A DNA stretch of 64,000 nt from positions 22,262,960-22,326,959 of the forward strand of contig OV121084.1 of NCBI GenBank assembly GCA_921293015.1, written 5' to 3'. The translations under genes were made by a program, and so were the position numbers. This document shows positions 34,408-45,800 of the stretch, piece after piece. The number at the start of each line of letters is the position of its first letter. Position 1 is the stretch's first letter. Source of the stretch: Phorcus lineatus. Its lineage: Eukaryota; Mollusca; Gastropoda; Trochida; Trochidae. The notes under the pieces were generated by a model, which saw only the letters and a list, made by a program, of their open reading frames with translations, searched no databases and had not been told where the DNA came from.

Positions 34408-37400
34408 TGCTCTCTTATGTGATTTAAACAGTATTTTATTTCCATAAAACATATAATACACAACATTCAGAATATATATATATATACAAAAAGGAAAAAG
34501 GATTAGCAAACAGGCAGCAAATGCCTATATAAATGCTTCTCCTGAAACAAGCAAGAACCGATTAAGATATCAAATACATTGGTGGAAATATATATTTTCA
34601 ATTATTTTACAAAACTCAAAATCATATTAAGCATTGTCTACTTTTGCATTTGGTACAGATTTAATAAAAGAGTTATAAAAATCGGTTGGTATCATTTATG
34701 AAATGATATACAGATATTATTAGGGATTCGTTAGCACTCTGTGACAAGGATTTGTCGCCGCTCAAGATAGATTTTAATGTTATATCGTTTTCAAAAAAGT
34801 ATTGATTTGATCGGAATCTATCATATAATGGGCATTTAAAGAAGTAATGAAAAGGATCCTCCCTAATGTTTCCACAAGAACAGACGCGATTTACTGATAA
34901 CCCTCTATCAAACAAATGTGAATTGAGATCGCTGCAACCGAGGCGCATGCGGCAGAGAAGAATTTGACTTCGCCTTGGACCATAAGATGTATAATATTTA
35001 AATGTAGGAGTTAAAGTCCTGTCACATGAAATCAAAGTTTTAAATTGTGCCAGTGAGGCTGCATTTCTAATGGTGGTATCCAGCGCGTTCCAAGCATTAA
35101 CAGTTGATGGAAGAAAAGAGTTATTAAAATGAGACAAACGCCCAGAAGTGCCTCGTAGATTTTCGGAATTTCGTAAATTATAACTGCTTACATCAGAAAC
35201 GTTAGGTGGAACCCATATCGACAGATATTGTGGAGTTAATCCATACACCATTTTATAGAACATACATAATTTGTGAAAGTGGCGCCTTTCCATTAACCAA
35301 GACAAGCCTGTTTCAGTATATAGTTTTTGGTGACTTGTGCCCTTAACTGCACCTAAGATGGTCCTCAGAGCGTCTAAATGCAATTTTTCTAACATATTAG
35401 CTTGCTCTTTAGTGCAATTGTCCCAGATGGTATCACAATAGTCAAAGATGGGCAAAATAAATGATCTATACATAGTTTCAAGGGATAATCGATTTAGTCT
35501 ATATTTCAAACTTCTCAGACAATTGATAAGTGGACTTGCTTTGCGCAGTATATTTTCAACATGATGCTGCCATTTTCCATCTTCTTGTAGAGTTAGACCG
35601 AGATGTTCATTTACCTTTTTTGGAAAATAACATCGCTTCAGTCTTTTCAGGACTGAATTTAACCTGCCACCTGTTGGCCCAGTTTGAAATTTGTTTTAAA
35701 TCACTGTTTAGCAGGGTCTGAGTCTGGAAAGGATCTTCTATAACAAGGTATAGAGAAGTGTCATCTGCAAAGAGTTTTACATTACTTACCAAACCGTCTG
35801 TTAAATCATTTAAATATAAACAAGAAATAGTAGTGGCCCCAAGACAGAGCCTTGGGGAACACCAGCAAATATTGATTTTGTGTTTGATTTATGACCATTT
35901 ATCACAACCGATTGTTTTCTATCGCTAAGATAATTCTTAAACCACTGTAAAAGACTTCCGGTGATTCCAATGGATTCAAGTTTTACTAATAAGCCGGCAT
36001 GCCAAACACGATCGAAAGCTTTACTAATATCACAAAAAATAGCTCTGACTTCTTTACCATCCTCCATGGCGTTTGATATCACATGGTAAAGTTCCGTTAA
36101 TTGATAAACTGTCGAGTCTCCAGTTTTAAAACCAGACTGGTGTTTAGATATTATTTCATTGTCTATAAAGAAATTGTATACATGCTTGAATATGCATTTT
36201 TCGAATACTTTGGCCAAACAGGAAGTTAACGCTATTGGTCTGTAATTATTACAATCATGAATGCTTCCTTTCTTGTGAAGAGGCACAACTGTTGAATATT
36301 TCCAAATAACAGGGTATTGGGACAATTTCAAGGATAAATTAAAAAGCTTTGTAATGGGTTTATAAAGAGACCGAGCTAGAACTTTCAGTAGTTTGTTACT
36401 AATGTTATCTGCACCCTTGGCTTTTCTAGTATTTAAAGAAAGCAAGATATCATAAACTTCGCTTTCAGTTAAATGTAAATAATCTAATTTGATTTCACTG
36501 CAAGTGGGGGGAGGTGGATCAATATCAGGTTCGTCGACTTGGGCTTGTTCTGTGAAATAATCATTAAAAACATTTGCAATATCTTCTGCGTTTTCTAAAA
36601 CGAAACCATTATTAGTGATAGGTGGGAACTGCTTACCTGAATTTCTATTTTTCTTAATATGCTTATTAACTAGGCGCCACCACGACTTTGTCCCTCTCTC
36701 AGTGTTGATAATGTCATCAAGTTTTGAATCATAATCCCTTTTAGCCTTTCTAACTTCAGAAATGACTTTATTTCTGGCGACTTTAAATCGATCCCAATGG
36801 TGAGTATCATTCTTTCTTTTAGCAATTTTATGTAGGCGGTTTCTTTTTCTCATTAATTTCCTCAGATATCCGTTCATCCAAATACAGTCTCTAGGTCTTA
36901 TAACAACTTCTTTGTTTGGAATATATTCAATGATAAGGTCAGTAAGAGTGTTAGTAAACGCGGTAGCAGAACTGTTTATATCATCATTAAACAGATAGTC
37001 CCAATCAGTAGTAAGTATACTATCATTTAGCCCATCATAGTCTGCACGGTTATAGTCATAGATGGTCCTATTAAATGCATATTTGGGTTGCTTTCCGAGT
37101 TGTAATGTAACGAAAACCGGACAATGATCACTGCAGATCGGAGTAAGAACACCCGAATTATGTACAACATCTAATGAAGAGGTAAGAATAATATCTAATA
37201 AAGTGCTAGTGTTTTGAGTAATTCTTGTAGGTTCATTTATAATCTGAACAAGGTCATAAAGTATTTGGAGATTTTTTATCTTATTGTTACTAGTGCTGAG
37301 CATATTGGCATTAAAGTCGCCCAGTATGAACAATCTTATATTTCTATTAACAGCCATTGCAATCGAATCATCGATCATATCCCAATATCGATTGCTTAAG

Positions 37401-37919
37401 TCAGCTCTGTAGAAGGTGCCAATGAGAAATTTATTGTTGTTTGTGTTAACTTCAACCCAAATAGCTTCTAAATCTGGAACATCAAGATCAGTTAAATGAT
37501 TAAAATACAAATTATTTTTAAGATAAATTGCAACCCCTCCTCCCCTTGTTGGTCTATCTTTACGAAGTGGTGGATGAAAACCTGGTAAAAGAATAGAATC
37601 ATTTAACACAACGGGGCTTAGCCAAGTCTCAGATAAACAGATAACATCGTAGTGACTATACTCTGCTGCAAGTAAATCAGTTTTGTCCCTTAAACTACGA
37701 ATGTTTAAGTGAATTATGCAAAGATCAGGGCCTGGATGAGGGTGAACATCACCACAGCAGAGATATGATTAAGATATGATTAAGAAGTAACGTACCCCTA
37801 AGCAAAGGCACAGTACTATACAAAAGCAAGTAAATCTATCGAAGCGGCGACTGTTTTTCCTAGCGGTAGATGCAGCAAACAGCCCAACTGAAGCAAACAG
37901 CCCAACTGCTCTCTTATGT
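34408..37919 (-). mobile_element. CR1/Jockey-like non-LTR retrotransposon, full length, copy 1
   Basis: The element occupies 34421-37906. The 13-bp direct repeat TGCTCTCTTATGT at 34408-34420 and 37907-37919 is its target-site duplication. The 5' end (cagttgggctgtttgct) and the 3' end (aaataaaatactgtttaaatc, no poly-A) agree with copy 2 at 42895-47728. A 20-bp piece of the 5' end is duplicated. It has no separate ORF1. Confidence 0.9.
34673..37760 (-). pseudogene. LINE endonuclease-reverse transcriptase, copy 1
   Basis: The order along the minus strand is as follows. First comes a hydrophobic N-terminus, disrupted here, ending GDVHPHPGP. Next is an AP-endonuclease with SETWL, GGGVAIYL, GDFNANM, TLLDIILTS and SDHCPVF (to about 37100). 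Then the RT has NYRPIALTS, FCDISKAFDRVWH, GVPQGSVLGPLLF and FADDTSLY (36350-35700). Last is a C-terminal CSCG-H-C finger near 34870. A two-base insertion near 35811 and at least one frameshift near 35600 break the frame. The 600-codon stretch 35810-37609 is still open. GDVxxxPGP resembles 2A-like signals found at the start of some LINE proteins. Confidence 0.9.
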
Positions 37920-38867
37920 CTTGGGAAATACTCTCTGTAAGCCCCCCTTTTTGTCTATCCATCCATTTCCTTCAGTACTTTAGTATTGGTATGTTACCAG
38001 AGACATGTTTTTAGTTACCTTACACTATTTTTCACACCAGACAATATAGTCTTAAAGTTATTACCTAACAGTCTACAACATAGTGCCACACACCTGTACA
38101 TTATGGCAATTTAGCATTGAAGTTAATAAATGACCTCAGCACCTAGCACATTTCCAATTAGTTAATACACAAGGCACTTATAAGTTATCTTAACTTTATC
38201 CTTACACATGATCAACAGCCTTTAATGAAGCTTGATGACGGTAATTAGGTTTGTAAATACAATATATTAACAAATCTGTTTAACTAATTACCTTATTTCA
38301 TACTGGAGCAGCTTTATGACTTTAATTTTACTTTTTGTTGCTTCTAAAATGACGCTGTAGCAAGAAATTTTAATTTTTCATAAATCTTATAACCAAAACT
38401 GTAGTGTTAACATACAAACATAAGTGACGTGCCCACATTTTTGTATGTATCCTTAGAGTAATCAGCACCAAAAAAAATATATACTCCAAACCTAGTCATG
38501 TAACAAACTACAAACCTGTCACTATGTATCATTTATAGATCTATATATATATGCACCTTATTTCATTATAGTCTCTAACAACGTAGACGAATGCGACCCA
38601 TATCTGCATTTGGTATATATACTTGTTTACAAACAAACGTGGAGTGAGTCCTAACTACGGCATCACATCCGCAGAAGGAGAGCTCATAGGCACGCACGGA
38701 CCTTTTTTCAATTGGGCTTTCTAGGTGGCCAATTTCTACGCACTTTGAACCGTTATGTCTTTTTAATTAAAGGACGCATCAAAACACTGTTTGGTGTTTT
38801 ATTAACTTGAATGTATTGTGTATAAGAAAATGAGGATTGAAGTCAGATAAAATACTGGGATATTTTA
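37920..38867. other. Myosin intron, no feature seen
   Basis: No coding frame, inverted ends or tandem repeat recognised. Confidence 0.4.
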
Positions 38868-39245
38868 TCTTTAAAACAGATTTTTTAACTCACAAAATGA
38901 TTATTTATTTGTTTACTATTTTTTTATCTTCATATAAACAGATTAATGAACTCACAGGATTATCAGGGTAAGAAGTTTTACTTTACCGAATTTGCCTTGA
39001 TCTTACCATTATTAAAACAGCTCAATTTCCTTCAATCACAGGCCTATCAGGATGGTGTCTGACCGGGACGCCTTAAACTTTTATTTCGGATGTTCTGCCA
39101 AGCATAATTTTAAGTGCGGGAGAAAGAACCATTTAGGTAATCCTAAACCTTGTTTATCAAAACAGCAGGGGTAATTGAGGCAATATTTGAGTGGATGCAT
39201 TTTGATAAGAAAACATGTTTTGCAAAAATAATAATGAGTATCAAG

Positions 39246-39557
39246 TTATTCATTAAGCCGATGACACAGTCCTAGTAAATGATAACCCCATTGATTTACA
39301 GTCATCTTTAAACACTTAAACAAATATTGCAAGAAATGGAAACTAAATATTAACATTTTGAAAACCAAAATTGTAATATTTGGAAGTGGCCCTGCAAAAA
39401 GAACAAAATCTTCTTTTACACTTGGAGACAAATATATTGACATAGTTAATGATTACACATACTTGGGTATTATATTTCATAGGAACAGACGACTAGTAAA
39501 AGCCATAAAAAAGTTATCAGAAAGTGCAACTAGATCTATGTTCGCATTACTGAATTA
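39246..39557 (+). pseudogene. Reverse transcriptase fragment of a second LINE family
   Basis: It begins ADDTVLVNDNPIDLQSSL, the RT catalytic DD box with following residues. After one frameshift it continues LKTKIVIFGSG, then VNDYTYLGIIF, the usual RT thumb pattern, to a stop at 39556. The residues differ clearly from the LINE at 34.4-37.9 kb. 5' truncated. Confidence 0.75.
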
Positions 39558-39644
39558 AGCACTAAATATGAATATTTCTTTATGCAATGCAATGCATTTG
39601 GAGAAATACACAGAGATTTGGACTGCCTACAGAGTATTCCTCGG

Positions 39645-39850
39645 ACCCTGAAGTAAAGAAGATTGTCCGGAGTGCTGCCGCTCTTCCCCTTGTGCCACTT
39701 GACAGGGTAGAAGATGTCCAAGGAAGAAGCGTCACAGGACCAATGAATAGCGGCTTCGAGCCCTGAAGGACGATCTCAGGAACAACATCATCTGAGACAT
39801 TACATACACAGACCACGTCTCCGAACTCCTTAAGTTGTCTTGAACAACAG
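39645..39850 (+). pseudogene. MULE-like transposase fragment (weak)
   Basis: One plus-strand frame reads DPEVKKIVRSAAALPLVPLD and RVEDV, resembling the stretch that follows the MULE domain in FLYWCH/MULE proteins of invertebrates. Another frame just downstream reads LKDDLRNNI. It is short and broken. Confidence 0.35.
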
Positions 39851-39910
39851 TGGCATTGTATCTTTATTTGTATATTTGTGATTCTACCATAACTCTGCAA
39901 AATACCCAAT

Positions 39911-40011
39911 TCTGATTGGCTGCTGTGAAAAATTAGAGGGTGTACAATCTGGTTATACAGTCTTCTGTTTACTTTGTATAACGCGCAAGAATTCACTAGT
40001 TGCCTAGCAAC
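39911..40011. promoter_or_regulatory. Inverted CCAAT box and RFX X-box-like site
   Basis: ctgattggctg (near 39911) is a CCAAT box in reverse. GTTGCCTAGCAAC (near 39998) fits the RFX X-box consensus with one-base spacing. About 180 bp downstream is an ATGGCGCCGGCG context. No gene start could be connected to it. Confidence 0.3.
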
Positions 40012-40545
40012 AATATTGTCTAAGTACTTGTCCGCCGGACATTTTTACAAAAGATAACACTATTGTGATTAACATTTCACAATTATATAAAATTCCAATT
40101 TAATAAACGTAAGCAACTTCGTAACACGGTCAAACACGGCGAAACCCCGACAGTTCATGAAGGCAAGCATTCAATAACATGGCGCCGGCGTTATGGCTAG
40201 GCTGGTGATGGTTTGAAACAGAGACGGAAAAAATATCACTCAAAATTCATCAAAATTAAAATTGCACTCACCTCATAACTTTATTCAAAACATCAATTTC
40301 TCAATACCGACTTAAAAAATTAAAATATTGCAGAAATTATTCCGAACACTGACGCTGGTCGAGAAATAGAACAGAGTGAGCTCCCTTCAAGGCTTACTTC
40401 AAGTAACGTTATTCGAGATTCCAAAGTATGTCATCTTTATATGAATGTCAGTCCGTGGAAATCGTGCACGGGCATCGATGACACAGCACAATCGAGCAAA
40501 CACGAAAGAATATTGTTCAAATTTAAATCGTTGTTATGGTAGAAT

Positions 40546-40712
40546 GGAGATAAACATAATGTGTTTGGAAATCAGAGGCATATAACGGAATTATAATAGC
40601 TCTAAATTATCCATTTAAAGCCTCACGCTACGCGTTCGACTTTAAATTAAATTTAGAGCTATCATAATTCCGTTATATGCCTCTGATTTCCAAACACATT
40701 ATGTTTATCTCC
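40546..40712. repeat. Long hairpin, about 73-bp arms
   Basis: Left arm 40546-40620 and right arm 40640-40712 (ggagataaacataatgtgtt pairs with aacacattatgtttatctcc), around a CpG-rich apex (cctcacgctacgcgttcga). It has the same outer GGAGATAAA / TTTATCTCC as the hairpin at 2382-2542, with an unrelated interior. Confidence 0.85.
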
Positions 40713-41501
40713 TAAATATTTTGTATATGATTTTGTGAACAGATTCAGACATGTGAAGTGTTTATTTAAACAAGTATGTACATAATCCTGTCTTACTTGT
40801 TATTTGTTAGAGTTGTTAATTGAGTGCATTCAGCCGTTACATAGGTGACCATGTACCGCGACCCCTAAGTTCATCAAAGCTTGTCGGGTAGCCTTTTTAG
40901 GGTTCGCAGACCATAACCTTTAAGATAAATTTGTTTGTACAGTAAGGATTATCAGAATAGGATTATTTAGATTTAAAACAGATTTTTTAACTCACAAAAT
41001 TATCATTTATTTGTTTACTTAACTTTTTTTTATCTTCTTATAAACAAATTAATGAACTCACAGGATTATCAGGGTAAGAAGTTTTAGTTTACTGAATTTG
41101 CCGTGATCCAAACATTATCAAAACAGATCAATTTCCTTAAGTCACAGGCCTATCAGGATAGGATTGATTTGTTCCTACAGTAAGGATTATCAGGATAGGG
41201 TTAATTAGATTTAAAACAGATTTTTTAACTCACAAAATGATCATTAGATTGGATGGAACATAAGGCTAAACAAGATCCACTGAGACATTGCAAGAACATT
41301 ATCGATAGCGCTAGAATTGGCTGAAATGAGATGATATCAACTTTCAAATGTTATTTCTGAAATTTTATTTGTTATCTTTTACAACATTTTTAAGTTTACA
41401 TGGATAAATACATTATTTGTACAGATTTTTCTATTTTATGACTTTTTTTCCTACCCAAATCTATTACTTTTTTTCCATGACTTTTTTTCTTACATTCACC
41501 A

Positions 41502-41770
41502 AAAGATACCCTTCCGAAGCATCTCTGCTGGGCAAATTATCTTGTGGATATTTGTAGCAATTTTTCAGCAGGGTCTCCAGAAAAGGGACTGGGTAGTTAA
41601 TGTGTTGCCACAACACCTTTCGAAATATTTTATTGCTTTGCAGCCAAAAGATACCCTTCCGAAGCATCTCCACTGGGTAAATTATCTTGTGGCAATGTTG
41701 TGGATTGGTCTCCACAAGAAGGACTTGGTAGTTTATACATTGCCGCATATGTTACATGATAATTCATCGT
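41502..41770. repeat. Two-unit tandem repeat, ~142 bp
   Basis: aaaagatacccttccgaagc begins units near 41502 and 41644. Part of a third unit, with caacaccttt and gaaatattttattgctttac, lies at 47737-47800 just beyond the 3' end of LINE copy 2. Confidence 0.7.
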
Positions 41771-42298
41771 AAACTGACTTTGCTATTATTTGTCAAGTAA
41801 CTATTTCAAAACTATGACACATTGAAATGTTGTTAAAGACTTTAATCAATCTCCTTTCACTAAACTCAATGAAAGTCGCGGAAATGATGACGGTATATTT
41901 GACAACCTTGATTATATATATATATATGTATGACTAGTATGAATTAATAACTACATTAGTTATTCATTGGTGTTATTATATTCATGAGGGATTTTGTTTT
42001 TGTTCCCTTTTTCTTTTGACAGATTATGCCTTTTCCTCTTTTCCTTTTCTTTTCTTAATCTACCTATTCCCTTCATGTTTGTTTTAAACCTTTTCATGTG
42101 TCATGTCCATTCGAACTTAGCGCTTATACATGTCTACACTGTCTATTTTGCATTTTGGTACCAAAGATTTATTTCATTTAATTCCAAATGTTTCTAAAAT
42201 GATTATCCCTCACAAAGTTGATTATTCTGCAACCATGCCCACTGCATCCTAATTCATATATGTATTTGTAAGACAGTCAGATGGGGGTTGACATTATA

Positions 42299-42437
42299 CA
42301 ATTATAGACTCTTGTAGAGATAGATATCGGTTTTTATTGACCTGAGTAAAACAATATTGACCGAGCCTGCGAGGTCGATATTGTTTTACTCAGGTCAATT
42401 AAAACCAATATTGAACTCTACAAGAGTCTATAATTGT
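42299..42437. repeat. Long hairpin, about 64-bp arms
   Basis: acaattatagactcttgtag on the left pairs with ctacaagagtctataattgt on the right, and ttgacctgagtaaaacaata pairs with tattgttttactcaggtcaa. The apex is gagcctgcgag. A few mismatches. MITE-like. Confidence 0.85.
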
Positions 42438-42691
42438 TTTATTAAATTTACAAAAGACAACCATGGGTAAACAGTAATAATATTTAATCCAACACTATGT
42501 CATCTCACGTGTACAGCTCATCAATAGGTTTCATATCGTCCTCAGTCAATATTGATTTCCTATAAAACAGCTATTGACTGAATTCACCAATCCATAATTG
42601 TTTTCTTATGTTTCGAACTAAAAACAAAAAGAAAAGAAAAAACTATGTTCATGAGCAGCAACTTGAATCAATTGTTCAACAAGACGGTCAA

Positions 42692-42745
42692 ATGACGTCA
42701 CGACAACAATAGCATGACGTCATGTAACAACAGTTTGACGTCATT
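42692..42745. promoter_or_regulatory. Cluster of three CRE sites
   Basis: Three TGACGTCA palindromes occur within about 50 bp (near 42693, 42715 and 42736), followed by a half site (tacgtc). The cluster lies about 150 bp 5' of LINE copy 2. Confidence 0.55.
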
Positions 42746-42894
42746 ACGTCTATTTTTAGTAACTCAAGTCAATATCGTAATTTACCAGAAAACTTAAGCC
42801 AATATCGTGTCTTGTACACCACCACATGACGGTGTGTTGACCAATCGCTGAACAGGAAAATTAGTGTCTATTTAATAAAACTCAGTATAGGATG

Positions 42895-45800
42895 GCAGTT
42901 GGGCTTTTTGCTTTATCTACCGCTAGTAGAAACAGTCGCCGCTTTGATAAATTTACTTGTTTTTTGCATATCTATGTGCCTATGCTTAGGGGTACGTTAC
43001 TTCTTAATCATATCTTTGTTACTAGTCTGCTGTGGTGATGTTCACCCTCAACCAGGCCCTGATCTCAGCATAATTCACTTAAACATTCCTAGTTTGAGGG
43101 ACAAGACCGATTTACTTTCAGCAGAGTACAGTCACTACGATGTCATCAGTTTATCTGAGACTTGGCTTAGCCCCATTGCCTTAAATGATTCTATTCTTTT
43201 ACGAGGTTTTCATCCACCACTTCATAAAGATAGACCAACAAGGGGAGGAGGGGTTGCAATTTATCTTAAAAATAATTTGTATTCTAATCATGAAACTGAT
43301 CCTGATGCTCCAGATTTGGAAGCTATTCGGGTTGAAGTTAATACAAACAACAATAAATTTCTTATTGGGACCTTCTACGGCGCTGACATAAGCTATCAAT
43401 ACTGGGATATGATCGATGAATCAATTGCGGTGGCTGTTAATAGAAATGTTAGATTGTTCATAATGGGTGACTTTAATGCCAATATGCTCAGTTGTAATAA
43501 CCATAAGATAAAAAATCTCCAAATACCTTATGACCTATTTCAGATTATAAATGAACCTACAAGAATTACTCAAAACACTAGAACGTTATTAGATATTATT
43601 CTTACCTCATCATTAGATGTTGTACAAAATTTGGGTGTTCTTACTCCGATCTGCAGTGATCATTGTCCGGTTTTCGTTACATTACAACTCGGAAAGCAAC
43701 CCAAAGATGCATTTAAAGAGGAGATGTAACGGATTATTTTGATTATTACAAATTATTATCTGTATTTGCTTCACTTATAAGAATAAATAGAACAAAAAAA
43801 TGAGAAAATATATGCTTTAATTCGACTACTAGTAGACCTTTTATACCCCTGTTTTGGATAACCGCCTAATGAGACTGGCAAACGCTTTGACAAAATCATC
43901 GAAGCATGACTCGATGTGTAACAAGATATGTAACTACTTCATGATATCAACTTTCCTATTCAGTTGTCAAATCCATATTGATTTGACTGTTACAATCCTT
44001 GGACGCGGTTTTCTTGGGTGGGTTAGAGATCCACCACTATGGGATAACACATAGTGTTATATCATGTATTTATCGATATGAAGTTCTAAATAAATAAACG
44101 AGAGACAATGTAAAAAAACAACTTAAATGTTTACTGTAGAACAAATTATTTTCTTTCACATCACTTTCATGACAACTTAATTTTGTACTTAGTGGATGAT
44201 TCGTTTGTATTTAACTTACATATAATATATTAATTTGTTATCTAGTATAACATCTAACACTGTGTTGCAATTTCTGTCTTTGAATTAACAATCAATGACA
44301 TTAAAACATACCTGGCACAAGCGTTAAAAACATCAACAATGTTGGTACCCGTTATTCACGACGTGGTTTTTTAAATGAGTGTCATCGTGGGTCGAAGTGC
44401 ATGAGCCAGATCTCCTTCTCTTAATTTACTGGTTGAATATATATTCTACAAGTTCATTGGTTCAAAATGACTGGACGCCGTGACAATAAACTAAGTAGCA
44501 GTAGAATGCCAAGAGTTACGCCATTATGAAAGGACATATCTTCCGCTTGGTGGGTCCAAGGCGTGAAAATTCAAAAAGTATAATTAGAGACCATTAAATA
44601 AAGAATTGAATTTGAATGCGATAGGATTACATAACGGCCAACTGTGTGTCATAAAAGAATAAGACTAGTTAAACTAGTCTGATTGTTGTGACAACATTTG
44701 GCAGATGTCGTAATTGTTGTACACATGCTATGGGATACTTTGCATAGCATCATATTAAAACACTGTTTTTTGCTAGGAACAATATAAATAATTAAAGATA
44801 TATTTAACAATCGGAGGTTTGAGTTGTTTGGATGACTTTAGATATGTTTAACCAGTTGTTACGACTGAGATTTCCTGTTGTTTTTTCATTTAGGAGGTTA
44901 TACTTCCGCCAACTAGCACGTCATGCGGCAGGACACGCCTCAGTGACCATGGGCCAATTCAGTTCTGTTCACTGGTGCTTATTAGCTGGTGATTCGAAAA
45001 AGCCGTATCAAAGTTGTTTATCGGCTGATTTCGAAGATTTAAATTCAAGTTACTGGCAAATTAGAATACATATTTTATGAATCACGAAATTTGCCATGGG
45101 CCATTTCCGTCGATTTTTAAGAGAATCATCTATGATTATAACCATGCAGATTATGATGGGCTAAATGATAGTATAATTACTACTGATTTGGACTATCTGT
45201 TTAAAAATGATATAAACAGGTCTGCTACTGCGTTTTTTAAAACACTTATTGGCCTTATCAATGACTATATTCCAAACAAAGAAATTGTTATGAGACCTAG
45301 AGACTGTATTTGTATAAACGGATATCTGAGGAAATTGATGAGAAAAAGAAACCGACTACATAAAGTTGATAAAAGAAAAAATAACACTCACCATTGGGAT
45401 TGATTTAAAGTCGCCAGAAATTAAAGTCATTTCTGAAGTTAGAAAGGCTAAAAGGGATTATGACTCAAAACTTGATGACATTGTCAACACTGAGAGAGGG
45501 ACAAAGTCGTGGTGGCGCCTAGTTAATAAGCATATTAAGAAAAATAGAAACTCAGGTAAGCAGTTCCCACCTATCACTAATAATGGTGTTGTTTTAGAAA
45601 ACAGATGATATAGCAATGTTTTTAATGATTATTTCACAGGACAAGCCCAAGTCGACAACCTGATATTGATCCACCTCCCCCCACTTGCTTTGAAAACAAA
45701 TTTGATTACTTCCAGTTCACTGAAAGTGAAGTTTGTGATATCTTGTGTTCTTTAAATACTAAAAAAGCCAAGGGTCCAGATAACATTTGCAACAAACTAC

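Larger units (their letters stand above)
38868..41250. repeat. Interrupted ~230-bp repeat (three partial copies)
   Basis: taaaacagattttttaactc followed by acaaaatgatyatt occurs near 38872, 40972 and 41210. The fuller unit (aatgaactcacaggattatc, then agggtaagaagtttta) occurs at 38945 and 41048, about 2.1 kb apart. The sequence between the first and second copies holds the RT and MULE-like fragments and a hairpin. It was probably inserted into, or duplicated within, the array. Confidence 0.7.

Noticed and set aside
39580..39996. 138-codon minus-strand protein
   Set aside because: Composition is not protein-like; the opposite strand shows a better, MULE-like reading.
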